DNA of 64,000 nucleotides. Source: an uncultured Myroides sp. Its GTDB lineage: Bacteria > Bacteroidota > Bacteroidia > Flavobacteriales > Flavobacteriaceae. The notes beneath the pieces are model-generated. The model had not been told where the DNA came from, did not search any database, and worked only from the letters and a program-made list of their open reading frames with translations. Location: positions 1 to 64,000 of the forward strand of contig CAJYTF010000016.1 in the NCBI GenBank assembly GCA_913777665.1, read 5' to 3'. Below, in pieces: positions 52,621-60,804 of the stretch (positions are counted from its first letter, which is position 1; every line of letters begins with the position of its first letter). The position numbers were made by a program, and so were the translations under genes.

Positions 52621-52647
52621 AAAAGCAACTCGGTTTGAGTTGCTTTT
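52621..52647 (+). terminator. Bidirectional terminator
   Basis: Stem AAAAGCAACTC / GAGTTGCTTTT between convergent genes. Confidence 0.85.
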
Positions 52648-52652
52648 GTGTT

Positions 52653-53042
52653 TTAAAATACTTCCATTTGATAATGTTCTGATATAAACGGAATCGATAT
52701 TAATTCGTTGTCAAAAATCTGCACCAGACATTCTTCGTCCAAGTTCACAAAAAGATCGATTAATTGTTCGTTTGGTAAATTGTCCTGAAAAAGTTTTCCT
52801 TCTGGGTTTTCGTCGCAATCGCAAGTATCAACCACGATATCCAAATTAGTAAAAGTGGTTACAAAGGTAAACTTGTTTAAATACTCTTCTTTTGTAAAAA
52901 CCGATTTCAGATACACTTTTTCATGTGCTTTTACAATGAATAATGCCTTTACGTTTTCGTTTAAAAAAGTAGCGTTTACGGCTTTAAAATAATTGATAAA
53001 ATTTTGACTTTCGTCTGTTGATTGAAAATAGTTTTCGGTCAT
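52653..53042 (-). CDS. Hypothetical protein (129 aa)
   Basis: A soluble acidic protein with no signal peptide and no recognised family. CDCDE in the middle has two close Cys. Convergent with the small lipoprotein gene. Confidence 0.65.
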   Translation of the reverse strand: MTENYFQSTDESQNFINYFKAVNATFLNENVKALFIVKAHEKVYLKSVFTKEEYLNKFTFVTTFTNLDIVVDTCDCDENPEGKLFQDNLPNEQLIDLFVNLDEECLVQIFDNELISIPFISEHYQMEVF

Positions 53043-53197
53043 AATAGTACATTTTGTTTAGTTAATTGTTTAAATATACAGCTTACACTTTACGTACTGT
53101 TATTAAAAATGTTAATTTATAAAATTTAACACATCGTAGCCACTTAACGACAAACAACGTCATTCCAAATCATGAAATTTGAACAAAACAAGGAAAC

Positions 53198-53605
53198 ATG
53201 ATTACATATTACAGACATCAATACGAATTATTGCAGTTGAATTTAAAAATTGTGAACTGCAATTTAGAGAAACTTACGTGGTTGGAAATTAACGATGATG
53301 CTACCATTAAAATGTATCAGGATAAGCTAAACAACCTTGAGTTTGAAAAGGAAAATTATCTGAATAATTTATTGCAAAGTCTTTCGAAAACCGAAATTAC
53401 ACAACAAAATATTGATGAAGTAAAACTTTGTTACGAACTGATTGAACAACACAGTAAAAAACATTACAGCCAACTTTTTAAAACACATTTAAACCGAACG
53501 ATAGAAAATCATCAGAAAAAACACGGCGACTTTTTATTGAGAAACCAATTGAAAAAGGCGGTTGAAATTGAACAGATTATTACGCATTTAGAACGCGCAG
53601 CATAA
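53198..53605 (+). CDS. Hypothetical helical protein (135 aa)
   Basis: A coiled-coil-like cytoplasmic protein: almost entirely charged helices with leucine spacing of seven. No family recognised. The next gene is convergent, with 2 bases between stop codons. Confidence 0.65.
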   Translation: MITYYRHQYELLQLNLKIVNCNLEKLTWLEINDDATIKMYQDKLNNLEFEKENYLNNLLQSLSKTEITQQNIDEVKLCYELIEQHSKKHYSQLFKTHLNRTIENHQKKHGDFLLRNQLKKAVEIEQIITHLERAA

Positions 53606-53607
53606 TG

Positions 53608-54579
53608 CTATTTGGTTTGAACATTGCTAAAAGTGTTCCATTTTAAATTATTAAAAGATCCGGCGGTTTCTTTTATTTTATTCAAATGATAGGTTTTGAT
53701 GCCTTCTTGTATTGTAATTCCTTTTGGAGTAATTATATAAATAGTATTTTTATTTTTGAATGATACGGTTTGATCAGCTTTATTATACATAAAATCTGCG
53801 TTGAAGGTAAGTTCAACAACATTTTCTTTATCAGTAAAAATGTACAACAAATCGGAATTCATACCTTCCATCAGATACATTTTTTTACCGTTTTCAAAAA
53901 CTATTGTAAATTCAGGAGCATTATCTTCGGCAAATTTCTGATAACCGCTTGTAACCATTTTACCATTCACACGTTTTTGAACTGAATATTCTACAAAAAT
54001 ACCCGAATAATATTCTTCGATAATTTCTATTGGAACCGCTTTGTTATTTTCTACCACATAAGTCGAGAACTGATGCCAGCAGCAGCCGCTTTTCGTCATG
54101 GTTTGCAACTGCTTTTTTTCATCGTCAACCGTAAACATTCCGCAATAATTAGATCCTAATTCGGTAAAACTTTCATTGTAGGTAAAACCGTTTTTATCAG
54201 CCAGATATATTTCAAACGACGGACCACCGTAACAACTGTAATTCCCAGTGCGCAGGGCAATATCTTCTTTTCCGTCGAAATTAAAATCCTCAAAAATTAA
54301 GATACTTTGCTCGCCATACGGAATTTCTTGAATGTTCGATTTTACTTTAGAATCTTCAAAATCATATCCCGAATAAAAAGCAGGTTTAGAGAAAACGAGT
54401 TTCCCATTTTTCTTTTGATAGATATTCAGCGTACAATTGGTTTCTAAATCGGAATTTTCCTGATTGTCATCAACAATAATTTTTCCAGAAAATTCATCAG
54501 AAAAATCAATTAAATCATACGATTCCTGCGCCGATGCAAAAAAGGGCATCAAGAGTAAAACAAACAACATCTTTTTCAT
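53608..54579 (-). CDS. Secreted protein, XAC2610-like
   Basis: A 323-residue exported protein with signal peptide (ending ASAQ). The segment EDFNFDGKEDIALRTGNYSC is an FG-GAP/VCBS-type Ca2+-binding loop, and FEIYLADKNGFTYNESFTEL with the TKSGCCWHQFSTYVV block match the XAC2610-type family as I recall it. Function unknown. Seven bases downstream of the UbiA-like gene. Confidence 0.75.
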   Translation of the reverse strand: MKKMLFVLLLMPFFASAQESYDLIDFSDEFSGKIIVDDNQENSDLETNCTLNIYQKKNGKLVFSKPAFYSGYDFEDSKVKSNIQEIPYGEQSILIFEDFNFDGKEDIALRTGNYSCYGGPSFEIYLADKNGFTYNESFTELGSNYCGMFTVDDEKKQLQTMTKSGCCWHQFSTYVVENNKAVPIEIIEEYYSGIFVEYSVQKRVNGKMVTSGYQKFAEDNAPEFTIVFENGKKMYLMEGMNSDLLYIFTDKENVVELTFNADFMYNKADQTVSFKNKNTIYIITPKGITIQEGIKTYHLNKIKETAGSFNNLKWNTFSNVQTK

Positions 54580-54586
54580 AATTCTT

Positions 54587-55420
54587 TTATTGAAAATTAA
54601 ACAAAATAATCAACAAATACCACAAAACCGGTACACTTTCTACCCAAAAAAGCGTGTAATATTTCGATCGGTTTGGGTTGGCATAATAGGTAAATAACGC
54701 AATGACAGCTACCAAAATCAGGTTAACGATCCATTGGTTTCCGTAATAATTCACTTTTAAAAATTCCAGAAAATAAAACGGAATCAGCAACAAACCAATC
54801 AAATATTTTGTTTTTAAAACGCCAATGGTCTGCGGAACGGTTTTTAGTCGGATATCATCGTACTTTAAATCGTTAATTTCAAAAACCAGAATAAGAATCA
54901 GCGTAAGAATAAATCGTTGTAAAAACTTAAATACTATATCATTTTCTATCGCTTGTTCGGCATTTACAATCGGCAACAAGGTTGTTACACCCGCCCAACA
55001 TAACGATACAATATAAATTTTAATCCCGGCATAATTTCGCAAATTGGTCTTTGATTTTGCCAACGGAATTACATACAAAACACATAACAATCCAAAAAAA
55101 ACAGTGAGCAGTTGTGCTTTTAAATTCAAAAAGAAAAAACTTATTACCGCAATTACAAAACTTACAACGCTTAATGCTAAAATGCTTTTTAAAAACAGCG
55201 TCAGTTCTTTTTTCTTGGCAATAACCTGTGCATATTTAATAAAGTTGTAGCTAAAAACGGTTCCAAAAAAAACCAAATTGGTAACAGCCGCATTAAAAGG
55301 CAAATAGCAAAAATAAAAAGTCATTTGCACCAATGCCGTTGTAGCCAGCGCCACATGCAAACTTGCGTGCAAATACCAGTCAAAAAAACGCGTTATATTT
55401 TTAGTACTCTGTTGCTGCAT
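54587..55420 (-). CDS. UbiA-like membrane protein, one motif missing
   Basis: A 277-residue polytopic protein with about nine helices, related to UbiA prenyltransferases. The second Asp-rich motif remains (EINDLKYDDIRLKTVPQTIG), but the first motif, normally NDxxDxxxD, reads YNFIKYAQ and has no Asp. Prenyl transfer by the canonical Mg2+-dependent mechanism is therefore doubtful. In an operon with the XAC2610-like gene and divergent from gcvP. Confidence 0.8.
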   Translation of the reverse strand: MQQQSTKNITRFFDWYLHASLHVALATTALVQMTFYFCYLPFNAAVTNLVFFGTVFSYNFIKYAQVIAKKKELTLFLKSILALSVVSFVIAVISFFFLNLKAQLLTVFFGLLCVLYVIPLAKSKTNLRNYAGIKIYIVSLCWAGVTTLLPIVNAEQAIENDIVFKFLQRFILTLILILVFEINDLKYDDIRLKTVPQTIGVLKTKYLIGLLLIPFYFLEFLKVNYYGNQWIVNLILVAVIALFTYYANPNRSKYYTLFWVESVPVLWYLLIILFNFQ

Positions 55421-55482
55421 AACTTGTTGCTGTTCACTTCACTTTATTTTTTCTATCCGTAAAATTAATCAAATATTAGTTG

Positions 55483-55490
55483 TATTTTTG
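55483..55490 (+). promoter_or_regulatory. -7 promoter element of gcvP
   Basis: TATTTTTG, 37 bases upstream of the gcvP ATG. Confidence 0.6.
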
Positions 55491-55527
55491 CTTTCTTTAA
55501 ACACAACTATAATTTTATTAATAGCAG

Positions 55528-58377
55528 ATGAAGACAAATGCTTTTGCTTTAAGACACATTGGTCCTAGAGCAACCGACTTACAACACATGTTTGACACGG
55601 TAGGTGTGAAAGATATGGATCAATTGTTATACGAAACTTTTCCAGACAAAATCCGTTTAGAGAGAGATATCGTTTTAGACGAAGCACTTACAGAATACGA
55701 ATATTTGGCACACGCTACGGCATTAGGCGCACAAAACAAGGTATTCAAATCAATGATTGGTTTAGGATATAACGAAGCGATTGTTCCGGCTGTTATCCAA
55801 CGTAATATTTTCGAAAACCCGGGTTGGTACACTGCGTACACACCTTATCAGGCAGAAATTGCTCAAGGACGTTTAGAGGCTTTATTGAATTTCCAAACTA
55901 CCGTAATTGAATTATCGGGAATGGAAATTGCAAACGCATCGTTATTAGACGAATCTACTGCAGTTGCCGAAGCTATGGCTTTATTGTTTGATGTTCGTAC
56001 TAGAGATCAAAAGAAAAACAACGCAAACAAATTATTTGTTTCAGAAGAAATTTTACCTCAAACATTATCGGTTTTACAAACGCGTTCTACTCCAATTGAA
56101 ATTGAAGTTGTTGTTGGAAACCACGAAACATTTGAGTTTACAGAAGATTTCTTCGCTGCAATTTTACAATATCCTGGTAAATATGGTCAGGTTCACGATT
56201 ATGAAGATTTCATAAACAAAGCACATTCAAAAGATATTAAAGTAGCGGTTGCTGCTGATATTTTATCATTAGCTCGTTTAAAATCTCCGGGCGAAATGGG
56301 TGCCGATGCAGTTGTTGGTACCACTCAGCGTTTTGGTATTCCGTTAGGTTTTGGTGGACCACACGCTGGTTTCTTCACAACTAAAGAAGAATACAAACGT
56401 TCTATGCCGGGTAGAATCATTGGTGTTTCTCAAGACACCAACGGAAACCGTGCATTGCGTATGGCATTACAAACGCGTGAGCAGCACATTAAACGCGAAA
56501 AAGCAACATCGAACATTTGTACTGCACAGGTTTTATTGGCTGTTATGGCGGGTATGTACGCGGTTTATCACGGGCCAAAAGGTTTACGCCGTATTGCGAA
56601 CGAAGCACACGCAAAAGCAGTTACTATTGAAACCGAATTAACGAAATTAGGTTTTGAACAATTGAACGATGCCTATTTTGATACTATTTTGGTAAAAGCC
56701 GATGCTGCTAAAGTAAAAGCTGTTGCCGAAGCTAAAGAATTCAATTTCTATTATGCTGATGCAAATACGGTTTCAATTTCTGTAAACGAAACTATTTCTA
56801 TAAACGATATTAATACGGTGATTGGTATTTTTGCCGAAGTTGCCGGAAAATCATTCACAGCAGTTACAGAACTTTCTCAAGAAGCTTTAGTTCCTGTTAA
56901 ATTAGAAAGAACATCTACGTTCTTAGAGCACGATGTTTTCAACACGTATCATTCAGAATCTCAATTGATGCGTTATATTAAAAAGTTAGAGCGTAAAGAT
57001 TTGGCATTAAACCATTCTATGATTTCATTAGGATCTTGTACAATGAAGTTGAATGCAGCGGCAGAAATGTTACCTTTAAGTAATCCTAACTGGAACAATA
57101 TACACCCATTTGCTCCGGCAGATCAAACCAAAGGATATTTAACCATGTTGCATAAATTAGAGCAGCAGTTAAACGTAATTACCGGTTTTGCTGGTACCAC
57201 GTTACAACCAAACTCTGGTGCGCAAGGTGAATACGCTGGTTTAATGGTTATTCGTGCTTATCATGAATCTCGTGGTGAAGGTCACAGAAACATAGCGTTA
57301 ATTCCTGCATCGGCTCACGGAACAAACCCTGCATCGGCTGCAATGGCTGGTATGAAAGTGGTTGTTACTAAAACGACTGAAGAAGGAAATATCGATGTAG
57401 AAGATTTAAGAGCGAAAGCCGAATTACATAAAGACAATTTATCTTGTGTAATGATTACTTACCCTTCTACTCATGGAGTTTACGAATCATCGATCATTGA
57501 AATTACTGACTTGATCCACGCTAACGGCGGACAAGTTTATATGGATGGTGCAAATATGAACGCACAAGTTGGTTTGACAAATCCTGCACGTATTGGTGCC
57601 GATGTTTGTCACTTAAACTTACACAAAACCTTTGCAATTCCTCACGGTGGCGGTGGTCCTGGTGTTGGTCCAATCTGTGTGGCGCAGCATTTAGTAGAAT
57701 TTTTACCTACAAACCCAGTTATTAAAGTTGGTGGCGATAACGCAATCACGGCAATTTCGGCAGCTCCGTACGGTTCGGCTTTGGTTTGTTTGATTTCTTA
57801 CGGATATATTTCGATGTTAGGTGCCGATGGTTTAAAACAATCTACCATGACAGCGATCTTAAACGCTAACTACATGAAAGCCCGTTTAAGCGAAGGATAC
57901 GAAGTATTGTATTCTGGAGAACGCGGACGTGCGGCTCACGAAATGATTATTGACTGCCGTATGTTTAAAGCAAAAGGTATTGAAGTTACTGATATTGCAA
58001 AACGTTTAATGGATTACGGTTTCCACGCTCCTACAGTTTCTTTCCCTGTAGCTGGAACGTTGATGATTGAACCAACCGAATCTGAAGATTTAGCGGAATT
58101 AGATCGTTTTTGTGATGCAATGCTTTCAATTCGTAAAGAAATTGAAGCTGCAACTGCAGAAGATACCAACAACGTATTGAAAAATGCTCCGCATACTTTA
58201 GCTATGTTAACTGCCGAAACTTGGGAATTACCTTATTCTCGTGAAAAAGCAGCGTATCCTTTAGAATATGTAGCAGAAAACAAATTCTGGCCAAGTGTAC
58301 GCCGCGTTGATGATGCGTATGGAGACAGAAATCTTGTTTGTTCTTGTGCTCCTATTGAAGCTTATATGGAAGCGTAA
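55528..58377 (+). CDS. gcvP: Glycine dehydrogenase (decarboxylating), P protein
   Basis: A 949-residue PLP enzyme of the glycine cleavage system, decarboxylating glycine and passing the aminomethyl group to the H protein. Both halves are fused in one chain: an N-terminal domain starting FALRHIGPRATD and a C-terminal catalytic half with Lys700 in HLNLHKTFAIPHGGGGPG as the PLP-binding residue. No gcvT or gcvH is adjacent. Codon usage is close to that of highly expressed genes. Confidence 0.98.
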   Translation: MKTNAFALRHIGPRATDLQHMFDTVGVKDMDQLLYETFPDKIRLERDIVLDEALTEYEYLAHATALGAQNKVFKSMIGLGYNEAIVPAVIQRNIFENPGWYTAYTPYQAEIAQGRLEALLNFQTTVIELSGMEIANASLLDESTAVAEAMALLFDVRTRDQKKNNANKLFVSEEILPQTLSVLQTRSTPIEIEVVVGNHETFEFTEDFFAAILQYPGKYGQVHDYEDFINKAHSKDIKVAVAADILSLARLKSPGEMGADAVVGTTQRFGIPLGFGGPHAGFFTTKEEYKRSMPGRIIGVSQDTNGNRALRMALQTREQHIKREKATSNICTAQVLLAVMAGMYAVYHGPKGLRRIANEAHAKAVTIETELTKLGFEQLNDAYFDTILVKADAAKVKAVAEAKEFNFYYADANTVSISVNETISINDINTVIGIFAEVAGKSFTAVTELSQEALVPVKLERTSTFLEHDVFNTYHSESQLMRYIKKLERKDLALNHSMISLGSCTMKLNAAAEMLPLSNPNWNNIHPFAPADQTKGYLTMLHKLEQQLNVITGFAGTTLQPNSGAQGEYAGLMVIRAYHESRGEGHRNIALIPASAHGTNPASAAMAGMKVVVTKTTEEGNIDVEDLRAKAELHKDNLSCVMITYPSTHGVYESSIIEITDLIHANGGQVYMDGANMNAQVGLTNPARIGADVCHLNLHKTFAIPHGGGGPGVGPICVAQHLVEFLPTNPVIKVGGDNAITAISAAPYGSALVCLISYGYISMLGADGLKQSTMTAILNANYMKARLSEGYEVLYSGERGRAAHEMIIDCRMFKAKGIEVTDIAKRLMDYGFHAPTVSFPVAGTLMIEPTESEDLAELDRFCDAMLSIRKEIEAATAEDTNNVLKNAPHTLAMLTAETWELPYSREKAAYPLEYVAENKFWPSVRRVDDAYGDRNLVCSCAPIEAYMEA

Positions 58378-58398
58378 TTGCTTTCTTCTTATAAAATG

Positions 58399-58426
58399 AA
58401 ACGCCCGACTGAAAAGTTGGGCGTTT
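58399..58426 (+). terminator. Intrinsic terminator of gcvP
   Basis: A GC-rich stem AAACGCCCGACT / AGTTGGGCGTTT with six T after it. Confidence 0.9.
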
Positions 58427-58439
58427 TTTGTTTTTATTG

Positions 58440-58931
58440 TTGTGGCTTCGAGTGCCTCAGCCAACAATTCGAGTGCCTCAGTTACCGCACGTTCCCTGAG
58501 GTTCTCGAAGGGAAAAGAATGGTTGTTTCTAGAAAAAGTGTGGCTTCGAGTGCCTCAGCCACCGCACGTTCCTTGAGGTTCTCGAGGGAAAGAATGAGAC
58601 TTCGAAAAAAAATGTGGCTTCGAGTGCCTCAGCTACCGATAATGTAATTCAGACAGCGTTCATGTTCCCTGAGGCTCTGGAAGGGAAAGAATGGTCGCTT
58701 ATAGAAAAGGTGTGACTTCGAGTGCCTCAGTCACCGATAATATGATTCAGACAGTATTCACGTTCCCTGAGGTTCTCGAAGGGAAAGAATGTAACTGCGA
58801 GTGCCTCAGCCACCCCACGTTCCCTGAGGTTCTCGAGGGAAAAGAATGGTGGTTTCTAGAAAAAATATGACTTCGAGTGCCTCAGTTACCGATTAGAGAA
58901 TCTCGTTGTGGCTTCGAGTGCCTCAGCCACC
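58440..58931 (+). repeat. Left array of REP-like stem-loops
   Basis: Eight type-A elements (at 58442, 58467, 58540, 58614, 58712, 58791, 58866 and 58908), each a stem such as GTGGCT / AGCCAC around the loop TCGAGTGCCTC, alternating with five type-B elements (58491, 58568, 58664, 58762, 58819) with stem TTCCCT / AGGGAA around GAGGTTCTCGA. Spacers contain recurring pieces (GATAATxTxATTCAGACAG, TTTCTAGAAAAA). The gap between gcvP and the GIY-YIG gene is filled by this array. Confidence 0.92.
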
Positions 58932-58960
58932 TTTAGAAAACCAATACAATCAATATATTA

Positions 58961-59254
58961 CTAACGTTTTAAATCGCGGTAGGCAATTGCTAATTCTGGC
59001 AGTAAAGTATGCTCTCCGTTTATTAATGCTTCTTTCTTTTTTCTACTCCATCCTTGTACTTGTTTTTCTCTGTAAAATGCTTGTTCGACTCTTTGATATT
59101 CTTCGTAATAAATTAATGTTACTGGTAAATGTTTTTTGGTATGATTTGCTCCTTGTCCATTTTGGTGTTGGATCAATCTTAATTCTAGGTTGTTAGTACT
59201 ACCTGTGTAGTAACTTCCGTTTGAACAAAGTAATATGTACATGTACCCTTTCAT
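58961..59254 (-). CDS. GIY-YIG nuclease family protein
   Basis: A 97-residue single-domain GIY-YIG endonuclease of the UPF0213/YhbQ-like kind. The catalytic set is present: YILLCSNGSYYTGST (both Tyr motifs), Arg in LELRLIQH and the Glu in FYREKQVQGWSR. The gene lies between two inverted arrays of stem-loops, 30 bp from the left one and 47 bp from the right one. No other nuclease, transposase or integrase gene is nearby, so it is the natural candidate for acting on those elements; this is inference. Confidence 0.9.
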   Translation of the reverse strand: MKGYMYILLCSNGSYYTGSTNNLELRLIQHQNGQGANHTKKHLPVTLIYYEEYQRVEQAFYREKQVQGWSRKKKEALINGEHTLLPELAIAYRDLKR

Positions 59255-59280
59255 GATATTTTTTGTTTATTTAAAATTAC

Positions 59281-59715
59281 CGGTAACTGAGGTTCTTAAA
59301 TGGTGACTGAGGCTCTCGAAGCCACCTATCATATTGTTCCCTTCGAGTGCCTCAGGGAACTAGTATCACTGGTGGCTGAGGCTCTGGAAATCACCTATTG
59401 TTTTTTCCTTCGAGTACCTATTTTTGGTTCCTTCGAGTGACATACTCTGTTCCCTTCGAGAACCTCAGGGAACTAGAATTACCGGTGACTGAAGTTCTCT
59501 CAAATGGTGACTGAGGTTCTCGAAGTCACCCATTATTTTGTTTCATTTGAGTGTATACATTCTGTTCCCTTCGAGTGCCTCAGGGAACTAGAATTACCGG
59601 TGACTGAGGCTCTCGAAGTCACCTATTATTTTTCCCTTCGAGTGCCTCAGGGAACTTGTATTACTGGTGACTGAGGCTCTCGAAGTCACCAATTAGACTC
59701 TCGAAGCCACGCTTC
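59281..59715 (-). repeat. Right array of REP-like stem-loops, inverted
   Basis: Elements of the same two types as the left array but in reverse orientation: GTGACT / AGTCAC stems around GAGGCTCTCGA (59302, 59371, 59506, 59600, 59667) alternating with GTTCCCT / AGGGAAC around TCGAGTGCCTC (59336, 59449, 59564, 59633), plus decayed copies near 59406, 59433, 59485 and 59540 and a partial one at 59695. Confidence 0.9.
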
Positions 59716-59724
59716 CTTTAGTCA

Positions 59725-60378
59725 CTAACTACGCACCCACTTAGCAATACTTTCTAAAAGCTGTGGCTGGTCTTCCAATGCTATTTTTGCTACGCTGTAA
59801 AATTCGCTTACCCATTTGCTTACGGCGTCAAAGGCTTTGTTTTTGTCTTGGGTAGCTTGTTGACTTTCGCCTTTTTCTTGTACATAGGCAGCATAAACGG
59901 TTTGTACATTGGCTACATTTGCCAATTGCTGGTTTACATGGTCGGCAGTAATTTTTAGTCGATTTAAAGCGGTTAGTAATTCGGTGTTATTGTGCAGCAT
60001 GTCGTAAAACAAACGCATGGTATCAATTACTACTGCATTTCGCTCTAACAAGGGTTTGTTTAATTGCAAGTTTCGCAACACATCGGGTTGGTTTTTAAAG
60101 ACAATTTCAGCCTTCTTACGGTCGGTTTTGTAAATAGCTGCAGTGGTTTCAAATGCGTTGCTAAATACGGCGTACGCTGTGGTTTCTTGTGCGGTTTCTG
60201 TTTTGTTGGTATCGTACTTTTCTACAAAGTTGTTGTAAAGTGCTTCGCCTTGTGCAATGGCTGCGGCATCATAACCGTATTCTGCCAGTTCGGCTGCTAA
60301 AACGGTATCCTTTTTTACGTTTTCAAATAAAACGCCATAGCTTTGCATTAACTGTGTTTCTGATTTTTTCTTGCCCAT
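59725..60378 (-). CDS. Hypothetical helical protein (217 aa)
   Basis: A cytoplasmic all-helical protein starting MGKKKSETQLM, with no recognised motif. The composition (Ala, Gln, Asn, Lys-rich helices, few Cys) resembles conserved unknown flavobacterial proteins of this size. It lies between the right stem-loop array and the 21-bp tandem array, whose last unit ends 52 bases upstream of its ATG, so the tandem array probably lies in its promoter or leader. Confidence 0.75.
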   Translation of the reverse strand: MGKKKSETQLMQSYGVLFENVKKDTVLAAELAEYGYDAAAIAQGEALYNNFVEKYDTNKTETAQETTAYAVFSNAFETTAAIYKTDRKKAEIVFKNQPDVLRNLQLNKPLLERNAVVIDTMRLFYDMLHNNTELLTALNRLKITADHVNQQLANVANVQTVYAAYVQEKGESQQATQDKNKAFDAVSKWVSEFYSVAKIALEDQPQLLESIAKWVRS

Positions 60379-60429
60379 TTTTTCTAAAATTTAAATTTAT
60401 TATATAAAAGTATTTGTGATTTTACATTA

Positions 60430-60618
60430 CTACTGACCCGATTTATGTTGCTACCGACCCTATTTGTATTGCTACCAACCAGATTTGTATTGCTACCGAC
60501 CAGATTTGTACTGCTACCGACCAGATTTGTACTGCTACCGACCCGATTTGTATTGCTACTGACCAGATTTGCATTGCTACCGACCAGATTTGTATTGCTA
60601 CCGACCAGATTTGTATTT
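60430..60618. repeat. 21-bp tandem array, nine units
   Basis: Nine head-to-tail units of exactly 21 bp, starting at 60430, 60451, 60472, 60493, 60514, 60535, 60556, 60577 and 60598. Consensus CTACCGACCAGATTTGTAyT followed by G; the outer units differ most. Because the unit is a multiple of three, open frames run through it on both strands, but these have no other coding signs. Confidence 0.95.
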
Positions 60619-60804
60619 TGCAGCAACTTATTTATATTATTTTTCTTTATTTATTATCAACAACGGGTTTAAATTAACATTTTTTAGAATAGGTTGCAAA
60701 TATTTTTACAATAAAACTTACACTTTATTATTAAGTGGTTTTTTGTATATTAGCTTATACAGTATAATGACAACACATTACAAACACTACTACAAATATT
60801 AATT

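Noticed and set aside
58378..58647. Open frame of 89 residues after gcvP
   Set aside because: It runs through the gcvP terminator and the stem-loop array; the translation is only repeat-derived.
58906..59196. Plus-strand open frame opposite the GIY-YIG gene
   Set aside because: It lies antisense to a gene with intact catalytic motifs and begins within a repeat.
58440..59715. CRISPR array
   Set aside because: Units are stem-loops with varied stems and irregular spacing, spacers recur instead of being unique, and no cas gene is near.
60384..60672. Open frames of 75-80 residues in both directions through the tandem array (repeated NTNLVGS or LLPTRFV)
   Set aside because: They arise because the 21-bp unit is a multiple of three. 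They have no ribosome-binding context, no non-repeat domain and overlap on both strands.
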